Below, in pieces: positions 1 to 9,484 of a stretch of 64,000 nucleotides of DNA. The position numbers and the translations under genes were made by a program. Origin of the DNA: Lachnospiraceae bacterium (lineage in GTDB: Bacteria; Bacillota; Clostridia; Lachnospirales; Lachnospiraceae); the NCBI GenBank assembly GCA_022845955.1, contig AP025576.1, positions 2,852,001 to 2,916,000 on the forward strand, written 5' to 3'. Under the pieces are notes generated by a model. It saw only the letters and a program-made list of their open reading frames with translations, did not search any database and had not been told where the DNA came from. Each line of letters starts with the position of its first letter. Position 1 is the stretch's first letter.

Positions 1-195
1 ATCCGGGAAATCAACGAGATTATGAACCAGTGCATTTCTGGCTGGCGGTACTTCCCGAACCCAAGAATGTTTTCCGAATATGGCAGACAAAAGGGCTGGG
101 AGCGTGAAAACCCGGCAACGGACTTATGCAACCCGTCTGAAAAAACGAGGGACGGTTTTGTGGAGGTCTCAGAACAGATGGAGCTTCCATTCTGA
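1..195 (+). CDS. C-terminal end of an unrecognised protein (partial)
   Basis: Frame 1 is open from the first base to a TGA at 193-195 and gives 64 residues ending in SEQMELPF. No start lies in the window, so the gene begins to the left. The fragment has charged and aromatic residues (WRYFPNPRMF) but no motif I can name. Its place before tnpW suggests cargo or an accessory gene of the Tn4451-like element. Function is unknown. Confidence 0.5.
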   Translation: MREINEIMNQCISGWRYFPNPRMFSEYGRQKGWERENPATDLCNPSEKTRDGFVEVSEQMELPF

Positions 196-204
196 AAATG
201 ACAG

Positions 205-395
205 CCCGTTGCACCCCCTGTTGCTATCCCGTTGCCGAGCCGGTTGCCGGGGAAAATCCCTTATTTCTGGGCTTTTCTCCCCTATGACAACCAAAACAAC
301 AGAAAAATAAAAGAAAAGTATAAATAGTAACCATCGCCAGATTGAGATTGTTTGCAAGGTCTTTTGAAGCCCGTTGCCGGACTTCGTTGCCGACA
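205..395 (+). repeat. CCGTTGC(CG) short repeats before tnpW
   Basis: The 240-base gap between the partial gene and tnpW holds several copies of CCGTTGC or a close variant (about 205, 229, 241, 370 and 384), in two groups separated by an AT-rich stretch. Spacing is irregular. They could be binding sites for an element protein or decayed repeats. No gene is seen here. Confidence 0.4.
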
Positions 396-436
396 CCCTC
401 TGTCTGGCTATTTTCATGTATGGAGGATAACTGCCT

Positions 437-634
437 ATGGCAAAAAACAAAACAGAGATTCATGTTACAACGGTGTTTGACGGGGAGCTGGACGCAACCG
501 ATGTGTTCGTCAGCCTGATTTCCCAGAAATACGGTAAGACAAATACGAAAGAATATCTTGCTAAAAGGAAAGATATGAGCTATAATGAAGATGAGGTTCA
601 AAAGAGCCAGATACCGTCTGGATTGTGTGGGTAA
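437..634 (+). CDS. tnpW: TnpW-family transposon protein
   Basis: 65-residue acidic protein with the family pattern TEIHVTTVFDGELDATDVFV near its start and the ending QIPSGLCG. TnpW is a small protein of unknown role found beside the recombinase in Tn4451-type elements. A GGAGG at 422-426 precedes the ATG. Its stop (632-634) touches the recombinase ATG at 635, so the two are likely translationally coupled. Confidence 0.75.
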   Translation: MAKNKTEIHVTTVFDGELDATDVFVSLISQKYGKTNTKEYLAKRKDMSYNEDEVQKSQIPSGLCG

Positions 635-2305
635 ATGGCTATGATGAACGAAATGGAATACAGAACAATCGGTTCGGCACTTGCCGGAGGGTATCGTGCA
701 GCGGTCTATTGCAGGCTGTCAAAGGACGATGACCTGCAAGGCGAAAGTGCCAGTATCGCAAACCAGCGTGATATGCTGGAAAAATACTGCGAAAAGCAGG
801 GATGGGAGGTTGTGGCAGTCTATCAGGACGATGGCTTCACAGGTCTTAACATGGAGCGTCCTGATTTACAGAGGATGTTGAGAGCCATTGAGCGCAGGCA
901 AATCAACCTTGTTATCACGAAAGACCTCAGCCGACTGGGGCGGAACTATCTGCAAACCGGGCATTTGATTGAGGACTTTTTCCCAAGAAACGGTGTCCGT
1001 TATATCGCCATGAATGATGGTATCGACACCCTGCGGGATAACAACGACATCGCCCCGTTCAAAAATATCCTGAACGAGATGTACAGCAAGGATATTTCTA
1101 AGAAAGTCCATTCCTCTTATCTTCTGAAAGCGCAGAAAGGACAGTTTACCGGGTGTCTTGCCCCGTTTGGGTATCGGAAAGACCCGGAGGACAAAAACCA
1201 TCTGCTCATTGACGAGGAAACCGCCCCGATTGTGCGGCTGATTTTCGGATATGCCCTAAACGGTCATGGTCCGAACTATATCCGCAGACGGCTGGAGGAA
1301 GAAAAAATCCCCTGCCCCACATGGTGGAACCGGGAACGGGGGCTTCGCAATACCCGTACCAAATGGGAAAAGAAAGACCCGGAAAATGGGCGGTATATGT
1401 GGGACTTCTCCGTTATCAAAGACCTTTTGATGAATCCCGTCTACACCGGGGCGATTGCTTCCCAGAAAAAAGACTACCGTTTCAAAATCGGCACAATTGG
1501 GGAAAAGAAGCCGGAGGACTGGATTGTGGTGGAGGGACAGCATGAACCGCTGATTGACCGCATGAGCTTTGATATTGTGCAGAACAAGCTGAAATCCCGC
1601 CAGCGCCCGGGGCAGACCAATGAAATCAGCCTGTTTGCCGGACTGATAAAATGCGGCGAGTGTGGGAAGTCTCTGACGATACGCTACACAAACGCAAAAT
1701 ATCCCCAGCAGATTTACTCCTGCAAGACCTACAATGCCTTTGGAAAGAACCACTGCACCCAGCACCGGATTGACTATGACACCCTTTACAGCCATGTGCT
1801 GCGGAAAATCCGGGAATGTGCCAGAGCTGCCCTGATGGACGGGGAAGCGGTTGCCGACCGCCTGACCAATACCTGTGAAGCCGAGCAGCGGGAACAACGG
1901 GAAGCAATGGAACGTTCCCTTACAAGGGACGAGGAACGGATTGAGGTTCTGGACAAAATGGTAATGCGGCTTTATGAGGATATGATTGCAGGGCGTATCA
2001 GTGAGCAGAATTTCAACACCATGCTGGAAAAGACACAGACTGAGCAGACGGAGCTTAAAACAAAAGTGTCCGAGGGCAGGAAGCGGCTGTCCGATGAAGT
2101 CCAGCTTGCCAATGACGCAAAACAATGGGTGGAAGCCATTCAGGAATACGCCAATATCACAGAGCTGGACGCAGCCACCCTCAACCGCTTAATCAAAGAA
2201 ATCGTCGTGCATGAGCGCATTGACGAAGATAAAACAAGACACATTTCTATCGAAATTCATTTTAATCTCAAACCCATCCCGGAGGTGGAACAGGTCACTG
2301 CCTGA
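635..2305 (+). CDS. tnpX: Large serine recombinase, TnpX family
   Basis: 556-residue site-specific recombinase that should excise and insert the nested element through a phosphoserine link to DNA. The N-terminal resolvase domain has YCRLSKDD with the catalytic Ser near residue 28 and an Arg-rich KDLSRLGRNY helix. A recombinase domain follows, then a zinc ribbon (CGECGKS, later cysteines) near residue 340, a coiled coil at about 410-490, and a C-terminal DUF4368-like region. The length fits the family, and all catalytic landmarks are intact, so it is probably active. Confidence 0.92.
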   Translation: MAMMNEMEYRTIGSALAGGYRAAVYCRLSKDDDLQGESASIANQRDMLEKYCEKQGWEVVAVYQDDGFTGLNMERPDLQRMLRAIERRQINLVITKDLSRLGRNYLQTGHLIEDFFPRNGVRYIAMNDGIDTLRDNNDIAPFKNILNEMYSKDISKKVHSSYLLKAQKGQFTGCLAPFGYRKDPEDKNHLLIDEETAPIVRLIFGYALNGHGPNYIRRRLEEEKIPCPTWWNRERGLRNTRTKWEKKDPENGRYMWDFSVIKDLLMNPVYTGAIASQKKDYRFKIGTIGEKKPEDWIVVEGQHEPLIDRMSFDIVQNKLKSRQRPGQTNEISLFAGLIKCGECGKSLTIRYTNAKYPQQIYSCKTYNAFGKNHCTQHRIDYDTLYSHVLRKIRECARAALMDGEAVADRLTNTCEAEQREQREAMERSLTRDEERIEVLDKMVMRLYEDMIAGRISEQNFNTMLEKTQTEQTELKTKVSEGRKRLSDEVQLANDAKQWVEAIQEYANITELDAATLNRLIKEIVVHERIDEDKTRHISIEIHFNLKPIPEVEQVTA

Positions 2306-2354
2306 CCTGTCCCGCCGGGACGGTTCTCTTAAAAACACCATATAGATTTTTTGT

Positions 2355-2427
2355 ACGCCGCCGCCCGCCATCGAGCAGAGTTTTACACCTAATTGGGGAT
2401 AAAACAGCTCATGGCGGGCGGCGGTGT
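2355..2427. other. Inverted repeat across the element/maff2 junction (att-like)
   Basis: Bases 2355-2376, inside the end of the nested element, are the reverse complement of 2407-2427 in the surviving maff2 codons, apart from one extra base and one mismatch. The two arms flank about 30 bases containing the inferred GA crossover (2398-2399). This may be a pair of recombinase half-sites, with the element end copying part of its target. Confidence 0.5.
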
Positions 2428-2479
2428 CGCCCTTATCGGCATGACCCTTGTACCGCTACTTTCCGGCTTGTTCGGTTAA
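2396..2479 (+). pseudogene. Truncated maff2 (small ICE membrane protein), 3' end only
   Basis: The last 27 codons read GIKQLMAGGGVALIGMT and then LVPLLSGLFG, the conserved tail of Maff2-family small membrane proteins that precede the VirB6-like gene in Tn1549-type ICEs. An in-frame TAA at 2390 and unrelated sequence upstream show that the 5' half has been displaced by the nested element. The remaining half may lie left of that element, and precise excision would restore the gene. Confidence 0.75.
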
Positions 2480-2498
2480 GAAGCGCGGGTAAAGGCTT

Positions 2499-3368
2499 AT
2501 GCAGAGCATACTTGACGCGATTAACGAATGGATAAAGGAAATCCTCATAGGAGCCATAAACGGTAATCTGTCAACTATGTTCGGGGACGTGAACGAGAAA
2601 GTCGGCACTATCGCCGCCGAGGTAGGGCAGACCCCGCAAGGGTGGAACGCGGGTATCTTCTCCATGATACGGACGTTATCGGAGAATGTAATCGTACCCA
2701 TTGCGGGGCTTGTCATTACCTACGTCCTATGCTATGAGCTTATCAGCATGGTAACGGAAAAGAACAATATGCACGACGTTGACACTTCCATGTTCTTCAA
2801 GTGGGTGTTCAAGGCTTACGTCGCAGTCTACCTTGTGACGCATACCTTTGACATCACTATGGCGGTGTTCGATATGGCGCAGCACGTTGTTTCCGGCGCG
2901 GCGGGGGTTATCGGCGGCAGCACGAACATTGATGTTGCCGCCGCCCTTGCTTCCATGCAGAGCGGGCTTGACGCTATGGAAATCCCCGAACTGCTCTTAC
3001 TTGTCATGGAAACAAGCCTTGTGAGCTTGTGCATGAAGATAATGTCCGTACTGATAACCGTTATCCTCTACGGGCGCATGATAGAAATTTACCTTTACTG
3101 TTCGGTATCGCCTATCCCGTTCGCAACAATGACTAACCGGGAATGGGGACAGATAGGGAACAACTACCTAAAATCCCTGTTCGCGCTTGGCTTTCAAGGC
3201 TTCCTCATAATGATATGCGTCGGCATTTACGCCGTACTGGTGAACAACATGATAATAGCGGACAATCTGCACAGCGCGATTTTCTCCCTTGCAGCCTATA
3301 CCGTTATCCTCTGTTTCTCCCTGTTCAAATCCGGCGCACTGGCGAAGTCGATTTTCTCCGCGCATTAG
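2499..3368 (+). CDS. VirB6/TrbL-like conjugal transfer membrane protein
   Basis: 289-residue polytopic membrane protein with at least five hydrophobic spans (about residues 65-85, 105-130, 175-195, 235-255 and 260-280). It matches in type the VirB6-like protein of clostridial ICEs, which forms part of the inner-membrane DNA channel of the type IV secretion system. It follows the maff2 remnant by 19 bases, so its expression may depend on a promoter within or before the nested element. Confidence 0.8.
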   Translation: MQSILDAINEWIKEILIGAINGNLSTMFGDVNEKVGTIAAEVGQTPQGWNAGIFSMIRTLSENVIVPIAGLVITYVLCYELISMVTEKNNMHDVDTSMFFKWVFKAYVAVYLVTHTFDITMAVFDMAQHVVSGAAGVIGGSTNIDVAAALASMQSGLDAMEIPELLLLVMETSLVSLCMKIMSVLITVILYGRMIEIYLYCSVSPIPFATMTNREWGQIGNNYLKSLFALGFQGFLIMICVGIYAVLVNNMIIADNLHSAIFSLAAYTVILCFSLFKSGALAKSIFSAH

Positions 3369-3545
3369 CGGCGTGTCAAGGGCAGGGTGGAGATTTTCAG
3401 AGCGAAGCGGCGAAAATACTACCCGACCTTGACGCGGGAGAACCCCATAGAATAGGGACGGGCAAAGGGCATAGATTGACCTTTGCCTTGATTACCCCTA
3501 TGGGAACTTACAGCAGCAAAAAAACCAGAGAAAGGAGGTTTCCAC

Positions 3546-3953
3546 TTGGCGTATGTACCCGTACCCAAAGACTTATCCAAAGTCAAGACAAAAGTAGCTT
3601 TCAACCTTACCAAACGGCAGATTGTATGTTTCGCGGTAGCCCTCATTTTGGGCTTGCCGCTTTTCTTTCTGCTCAAAGACAGCACAGGCACAAGCCTTGC
3701 GTCTATGGCTATGATTGCCGTCATGCTGCCCTGTTTCCTCTTTGCCATGTATGAGAAGCATGGACAGCCCCTTGAAGTGGTGATAAAAAACATCATTCAG
3801 ACAAAATTCATAGCCCCCAAAGAACGACCATACAGGACAGACAACCTTTATTCCGTCTTAGAACGGCAGAGAAAACTTGAAAAGGAGGTATCAGCGATTG
3901 CAAAAGGAAACACGAAGAAACAGCGCGGCGGGAAACGCACACGCAAAGGCTAA
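3546..3953 (+). CDS. PrgI-family conjugal transfer membrane protein (VirB3-like)
   Basis: 135-residue protein starting at TTG with a strong AAAGGAGGT ribosome site just upstream. The N-terminus (MAYVPVPKDLSKVKTKV) precedes two close membrane spans (about residues 28-70) and a basic tail rich in Lys and Arg. PrgI proteins sit next to VirB4 in Gram-positive secretion systems and help anchor it. The 3' end overlaps the VirB4 start by 56 bases. The 177 bases upstream hold no convincing gene. Confidence 0.8.
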   Translation: MAYVPVPKDLSKVKTKVAFNLTKRQIVCFAVALILGLPLFFLLKDSTGTSLASMAMIAVMLPCFLFAMYEKHGQPLEVVIKNIIQTKFIAPKERPYRTDNLYSVLERQRKLEKEVSAIAKGNTKKQRGGKRTRKG

Positions 3954-6342
3954 CCCGCCCCGCAAGCTCACCCGCGCCGAGAAGAAGCAGATTGCGGAAA
4001 TCATCAGACAGGCAAAGGGCGACGGGAAAGCGCATACCGCGCAGCAGACAATCCCCTATATCCAGATGTACCCGGACGGTATCTGCAAGGTTACGGAACG
4101 TAAATACTCAAAGACCGTCGCCTTTGAAGATATTAACTATCAGCTTGCACAGGCAGACGACAAGACCGCCATTTTTGAGAACTGGTGCGACTTCCTCAAC
4201 TACTTTGACGCTTCCGTTTCGGTGCAGCTCTCTTTCATCAATCAAGGGACGCAGCGGGGCGAAGCGGAAAAGGCGGTCAATATCCCGGCACAGGACGACG
4301 CTTTCAACTCTATCCGCAGCGAATACGGGGATATGCTGCAAAACCAGCTTGCAAAGGGCAACAACGGGCTTGTCAAAGCAAAATACATCACCTTTGCCAT
4401 TGAAGCCGACAGTCTGGGCGCGGCGAAATCCCGCCTTGCCCGTATCGAAACGGACGTACTTAACAATTTTAAGCTCTTGGGCGTAGCCGCCCGCCCCATG
4501 ACAGGCTATGAACGGCTCAAAATGCTGCATGGCATTTTCCACCCGGAGTGCGGGCAGTTTGCCTTTGATTTTTCATGGCTTGCCCCGTCCGGGCTTTCCA
4601 CAAAGGACTTTATCGCCCCGTCCTCTTTCCGTTTTGGCGAGGGGCGTTACTTCCGCATGGGGCGCAAAATCGGCGCGGTTTCATTCCTTGAAATCCTTGC
4701 CCCGGAATTAAACGACCGTATCTTATCGGATATTCTGGACTTGGAAACGGGCGTTATCGTCAATCTGCATATCCACAGTATCGACCAGACCGAAGCCATA
4801 AAGACAATCAAGCGGAAAATCACCGACCTTGACAAAATGAAAATCGAGGAACAGAAAAAGGCGGTACGCAGCGGCTATGACATGGATATTATACCGTCCG
4901 ACCTTGCCACTTTCGGCAGCGAAGCGAAGAACCTCTTACAGGACTTGCAGAGCCGCAACGAGCGTATGTTTCTGCTCACGTTCCTTGTGGTGAACATGGC
5001 AGACACAAAAAGGAAACTGGAAAATGACGTGTTCGCGGCGGCGGGCATTGCACAGAAGAACAACTGCGCCCTCACCCGCCTTGACTACCAACAGGAAGCG
5101 GGGCTTATGTCCTCTGTACCGCTTGGGGAGAACCTTATCGCCATTCAAAGGGGGCTGACGACTTCAAGCACAGCTATCTTTATCCCCTTTATCACACAGG
5201 AGCTTTTCCAGACGGGCGCGGCTTTATACTACGGCTTGAACGCCCTTTCTAACAACATGATACTCTGCGACCGCAAGCAGCTCAAAAACCCCAACGGCTT
5301 AATCTTGGGTACGCCGGGAAGCGGGAAATCCTTTGCGGCAAAGCGGGAAATGACAAACGCTTTCCTCATTACGGACGACGATATTATCATCTGCGACCCG
5401 GAAGCGGAGTATTTTTCCCTTGTGCAGCGGCTTGACGGGCAAGTGATACGGTTATCCCCTACGGGCAAGGGCATTGACGGGAAGCCCCAGTATGTGAACC
5501 CTATGGATATTAACCTCAATTACAGCGAGGACGACAGCCCCCTTGCGCTGAAATCCGACTTTATCCTCTCCCTCTGCGAGCTTGTAATCGGCGGCAAGGA
5601 GGGCTTGCAGCCCGTCGATAAGACCGTCATTGACCGCGCCGTTCGGAACGTGTACCGTCCGTTCCTTGCAGACCCCGACCCGGAGAAAATGCCTATTCTG
5701 GGCGACCTCTACGACGAGCTTTTGAAGCAGCCGGAGCCGGAAGCGGCGCGTATCGCGGCGGCGTTGGAGCTTTACGTTTCCGGGAGCCTTAACGTGTTCA
5801 ACCACCGTACCAACGTGGAGCTGAACAACCGCCTTGTCTGCTTTGACATCAAGCAGCTTGGGAAGCAGCTCAAAAAGTTAGGTATGCTCATTGTGCAGGA
5901 CCAGGTATGGAACCGCGTCACCGTCAACCGGGCAGAAAGGAAATCCACCCGCTACTACATGGACGAATTTCATCTTCTCTTGAAAGAGGAACAGACCGCC
6001 GCGTACAGCGTGGAGATTTGGAAGCGTTTCCGTAAATGGGGCGGCATACCCACAGCCATTACGCAGAACGTCAAAGATTTGCTTGCTTCCCGCGAAGTGG
6101 AGAATATCTTTGAAAACTCTGATTTTGTCCTCATGCTCAATCAAGCGGCGGGCGACCGGGCTATCCTTGCGAAGCAGCTCAACATTTCCCCGCAGCAGAT
6201 GAAGTATGTCACCCACACCGAAGCGGGCGAGGGGCTTATCTTCTATGGAAACGTGGTGCTGCCCTTTGTAGACCGCTTCCCGAAAGACACCGAGCTTTAC
6301 CGGGTAATGACGACGAAGCCGGAGGAAGTGGGCAAAGCATGA
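3898..6342 (+). CDS. VirB4-like conjugation ATPase
   Basis: About 814 residues. I chose the TTG at 3898, because AAAAGGAGGT at 3880-3889 is placed for it; an upstream TTG at 3877 would put that site inside the gene. The N-terminal TraC/VirB4 domain is followed by Walker A GTPGSGKS near residue 471 and Walker B YYMDEF near residue 686. VirB4 ATPases power assembly of the transfer channel at the inner face of the membrane. The last four bases overlap the methyltransferase start. Confidence 0.92.
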   Translation: MQKETRRNSAAGNAHAKANPPRKLTRAEKKQIAEIIRQAKGDGKAHTAQQTIPYIQMYPDGICKVTERKYSKTVAFEDINYQLAQADDKTAIFENWCDFLNYFDASVSVQLSFINQGTQRGEAEKAVNIPAQDDAFNSIRSEYGDMLQNQLAKGNNGLVKAKYITFAIEADSLGAAKSRLARIETDVLNNFKLLGVAARPMTGYERLKMLHGIFHPECGQFAFDFSWLAPSGLSTKDFIAPSSFRFGEGRYFRMGRKIGAVSFLEILAPELNDRILSDILDLETGVIVNLHIHSIDQTEAIKTIKRKITDLDKMKIEEQKKAVRSGYDMDIIPSDLATFGSEAKNLLQDLQSRNERMFLLTFLVVNMADTKRKLENDVFAAAGIAQKNNCALTRLDYQQEAGLMSSVPLGENLIAIQRGLTTSSTAIFIPFITQELFQTGAALYYGLNALSNNMILCDRKQLKNPNGLILGTPGSGKSFAAKREMTNAFLITDDDIIICDPEAEYFSLVQRLDGQVIRLSPTGKGIDGKPQYVNPMDINLNYSEDDSPLALKSDFILSLCELVIGGKEGLQPVDKTVIDRAVRNVYRPFLADPDPEKMPILGDLYDELLKQPEPEAARIAAALELYVSGSLNVFNHRTNVELNNRLVCFDIKQLGKQLKKLGMLIVQDQVWNRVTVNRAERKSTRYYMDEFHLLLKEEQTAAYSVEIWKRFRKWGGIPTAITQNVKDLLASREVENIFENSDFVLMLNQAAGDRAILAKQLNISPQQMKYVTHTEAGEGLIFYGNVVLPFVDRFPKDTELYRVMTTKPEEVGKA

Positions 6343-7298
6343 ACGGGCTGAAAACTGACACAATCATCAACCGGGACGCGCTCTATGCCTTGCGGGAGCT
6401 TCCAGAGGAAAGCGTACACTGTTGCGTCACAAGCCCGCCCTACTATGCACTTAGGGATTACGGGCTTGACGCGCAGATTGGGCGGGAGGACACGCCGGAG
6501 CAGTACATTGACAGGCTGACCGAGGTTTTCCGCGAGCTGCGCCGGGTACTGCGTTCTGACGGTACTTTCTGGCTGAACATTGCGGACACCTACTGCGGCA
6601 CAGGAAATAAGGGCTACCATGCAGACCCGAAGAACCCCAAAGGGAGGAACGGGCAAGCCGTATCAATCGCAAGACAGGCGGCGGGCTGCAAGCAAAAGGA
6701 TTTAATCGGTATCCCTTGGCTCTTGGCTTTTGCCCTACGCGCTGACGGGTGGTATTTAAGGAGCGATATTATCTGGCAGAAAGAAAACCCCATGCCGGAG
6801 AGCGTGAAAGACCGCCCTACCCGCTGTTATGAACATATCTTTCTGCTTACAAAGTCAAAGAAGTATTTCTATGACGCAGCCGCCATAGCCGAGCCGTTGG
6901 CACCTACAACGGCGGCGCGGTACCGCACCGGGCGCAGCGCGGGACAGAAATATGCGGAGGAAGTACCCGGACAGGGGAACATACAGGGATTGAACCGGGC
7001 GAGAAGCGGCAGCTACTACGACGAAGCCCTCATGCCGACCATGCGGAACAGGCGGGACGTGTGGCTAATCAATACCGTACCCTACAAGGGCGGGCATTTC
7101 GCCGCGTTCCCGCCAAAACTTGCCGAAACCTGTATCAAGGCGGGCTGTCCGAAAGGCGGCATTGTGCTTGACCCCTTTTTCGGCAGCGGCACGACGGGGG
7201 CAGCCGCAAGGCAGCTTCACAGGCATTATATAGGCATTGAGATAAACGCCGAGTATTGCGCCCTTGCAAGGGCGCGGATTGGAGGGACAGACAAATAA
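6339..7298 (+). CDS. Site-specific DNA methyltransferase (N4-cytosine/N6-adenine type)
   Basis: 319 residues. The catalytic motif TSPPYYALRDYG (residues about 30-41) comes before the AdoMet-binding motif VLDPFFGSGTTGAA (about 275-288), which is the beta-class order. SPPY is typical of N4-cytosine enzymes but N6-adenine is possible. No restriction gene is adjacent, so it is probably a solitary ICE methylase that protects the element or alters host methylation. It overlaps virB4 by four bases (ATGA). Confidence 0.88.
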   Translation: MNGLKTDTIINRDALYALRELPEESVHCCVTSPPYYALRDYGLDAQIGREDTPEQYIDRLTEVFRELRRVLRSDGTFWLNIADTYCGTGNKGYHADPKNPKGRNGQAVSIARQAAGCKQKDLIGIPWLLAFALRADGWYLRSDIIWQKENPMPESVKDRPTRCYEHIFLLTKSKKYFYDAAAIAEPLAPTTAARYRTGRSAGQKYAEEVPGQGNIQGLNRARSGSYYDEALMPTMRNRRDVWLINTVPYKGGHFAAFPPKLAETCIKAGCPKGGIVLDPFFGSGTTGAAARQLHRHYIGIEINAEYCALARARIGGTDK

Positions 7299-9442
7299 AA
7301 CAGTATAAAGCGCGTGAGAAAGTCACGCAGAAAATGACCCGCGAGGGAGCCGTTGAGGTAAACGCCGCCACAGGCAAGAAAAAGCGTATCAGCAACCGCA
7401 TAAGGGACGCTGACCTTACCAGAAAGGAAGCCGCCCCGCAGCAGCCGGAACAGGCAGCGCAGCCCATACCGGGCGGCGCAGCTCCCGCGCCCGCAGCCGA
7501 CGCGCCGCCGCTTCCCCATGCGCCGGGGGCAGAACGGGAACAGGACACCGCAGCAGCCGAGCGCGTCTTGGAGCATATCGACGGGGCGCACACCAGAAAG
7601 GCGAGCAAAAAGGCGGCGAGGAAAGCACAGGCAGAAGCAGAAGCCCGCGCCCACACTTCCCGCTTGCAGTTTACCGACGAGGAACGGGCAACGCCGGAGC
7701 TTGAAAGGTATATCCGAAAATCGGACAAAGCAGCCGACCGTCTGGACGCGGCAAGGGCGGCTATCCCCAAAGAAAAGAAACTTGTGCGGGAGCGCACCTT
7801 TGACGAAGCCACCGGGAAAGGCAAGACCCGCCTACATTTTGAGGAACGGGAAAAACCCATAGGAAAAGAAAAGCCCCACAACAACCCGCTATCCCGCCCC
7901 GCACAGGAAGCGGGTATTTTCGTCCACAACAAGATACATTCCGTTGAAAAGGACAATTCCGGCGTTGAGGGGGCGCATAAATCCGAAGAACTGGCAGAGC
8001 GCGGCGCAAAGTACGGGGCGCGGAAAGTCAAGGAGGGCTACCGCAGCCACAAGCTCAAACCCTACCGGGCGGCGGCAAAGGCAGAGAAAGCGGCGTTCAA
8101 GGCGAATGTGGATTTCCAGTACCACAAAGCCTTGCATGATAACCCGCAGATTGCGGGCAATCCCCTTTCCCGCTTCATGCAGAAGCAGCAAATCAAGCGG
8201 CAGTATGCAAAGGCGGCAAGGAAAAACGGCGCGAAAACGGCACAGAAAGCCGCAGAGAACACCCGCAAGGCAGCGAAAAAAACAGCCGAGGAAACAAAGA
8301 AAGCGGCGGCGTTTGTGGCAAGGCACCCGGCGGGCGTATGTATCGCCGTTGCCGCGCTGCTCTTATTCATTATGATTTCGGCGGGGCTATCTTCTTGCGG
8401 TTCTATGTTCTCCGGCTTGATGAACGGCATTGTCGGGACTTCCTACACGTCGGAGGACAGCGACCTTGTGGCGACGGAAAACAACTACGCCGCAAAGGAA
8501 AACGAGCTTCAGCAGAAAATTGACAATATCGAGCGCGATTATCCGGGCTATGACGAATACCGCTATGACCTTGACAGTATCGGGCATAACCCCCATGAAT
8601 TAGCGTCCTACCTCACCGCCCTTTTCCAGACCTACACCCCACAGAGCGCACAGGCAGAAATAAACCGCGTCTTTGCCATGCAGTACACCTTGACGCTGAC
8701 GGAAGAAATTGAAGTGCGCCACAGGACGGAAACCCGCACAGGAACGCGCACCGTCACCGACCCGGAAACAGGGGAAACCTCTACGGAAACCTACGAATAC
8801 GAGGTTGAAGTCGCCTACAATTATTACATTCTGAACGTGAAGCTGACGAACAAGCCTGTTTCCGAGATTGCGGAGGAACTTCTAACGCCGGAGCAGCTTG
8901 AAATGTACCGCGTCTATCTGGAAACAAGCGGCAACAAGCCGCTGATTTTCGGCGGCGGCTCACCAGACACAGGGGCGTCCGAGGATTTAAGCGGCGTACA
9001 GCTTGTGAACGGCACACGCCCCGGCAATACCGCCATTGTAGAGCTTGCGAAGCGGCAAGCCGGAAACGTGGGCGGGCGCACCTTTTGGAGCTGGTACGGC
9101 TTCAACAGCCGCGTGGAATGGTGCGCCTGTTTCGTTTCATGGTGCTACGGACAGGCGGGGCTGTCCGAGCCGCGCTTTGCCGGGTGCCAGTCACAGGGCG
9201 TACCCTGGTTCCAGTCACGCGGGCAATGGGGCGCAAGGGGCTATGCGAATATCGCCCCCGGCGACGCTATCTTTTTTGACTGGGACGGGGACGGGAGCGC
9301 AGACCATGTAGGGCTTGTCATCGGGACGGACGGGGAGCGCGTCTATACCGTCGAGGGCAATTCCGGCGACGCTTGCAAGATAAAGAGCTACCCCGTTAAT
9401 TATTCCTGTATCAAAGGATATGGGCTGATGAACTGGAACTGA
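7295..9442 (+). CDS. CD1108-family ICE protein with CHAP peptidoglycan hydrolase domain
   Basis: About 715 residues. A long basic, Ala-rich N-terminal part is followed by one membrane span (about residues 345-365), an extracellular linker and a C-terminal CHAP domain (WCACFVSWCYG, then DHVGLVIG, with catalytic Cys and His). It likely cuts peptidoglycan so the transfer channel can cross the wall. GGAGGG at 7281-7286 points to an ATA codon at 7295 overlapping the methylase stop. TTG at 7256 and ATG at 7334 are the alternatives, but the conserved start KQYKAREKVTQ favours 7295. Confidence 0.85.
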   Translation: MKQYKAREKVTQKMTREGAVEVNAATGKKKRISNRIRDADLTRKEAAPQQPEQAAQPIPGGAAPAPAADAPPLPHAPGAEREQDTAAAERVLEHIDGAHTRKASKKAARKAQAEAEARAHTSRLQFTDEERATPELERYIRKSDKAADRLDAARAAIPKEKKLVRERTFDEATGKGKTRLHFEEREKPIGKEKPHNNPLSRPAQEAGIFVHNKIHSVEKDNSGVEGAHKSEELAERGAKYGARKVKEGYRSHKLKPYRAAAKAEKAAFKANVDFQYHKALHDNPQIAGNPLSRFMQKQQIKRQYAKAARKNGAKTAQKAAENTRKAAKKTAEETKKAAAFVARHPAGVCIAVAALLLFIMISAGLSSCGSMFSGLMNGIVGTSYTSEDSDLVATENNYAAKENELQQKIDNIERDYPGYDEYRYDLDSIGHNPHELASYLTALFQTYTPQSAQAEINRVFAMQYTLTLTEEIEVRHRTETRTGTRTVTDPETGETSTETYEYEVEVAYNYYILNVKLTNKPVSEIAEELLTPEQLEMYRVYLETSGNKPLIFGGGSPDTGASEDLSGVQLVNGTRPGNTAIVELAKRQAGNVGGRTFWSWYGFNSRVEWCACFVSWCYGQAGLSEPRFAGCQSQGVPWFQSRGQWGARGYANIAPGDAIFFDWDGDGSADHVGLVIGTDGERVYTVEGNSGDACKIKSYPVNYSCIKGYGLMNWN

Positions 9443-9484
9443 AAACAAACATAACACTGAAAATCTGAAAGGAGAAATTGATTT

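Larger units (their letters stand above)
1..2398 (+). mobile_element. Tn4451-like element nested in the ICE, right end
   Basis: TnpW- and TnpX-type genes sit directly beside a decapitated ICE gene (maff2). The codons from 2396 on match the conserved 3' half of maff2, while everything before is foreign and has an in-frame stop at 2390. The right boundary is therefore about 2396-2399, where a GA dinucleotide (2398-2399) fits the GA crossover known for TnpX recombinases. The left end is outside the window. Confidence 0.65.

Noticed and set aside
1256..2125. 289-codon open frame on the minus strand
   Set aside because: Antisense to the serine recombinase; no domain and no ribosome site.
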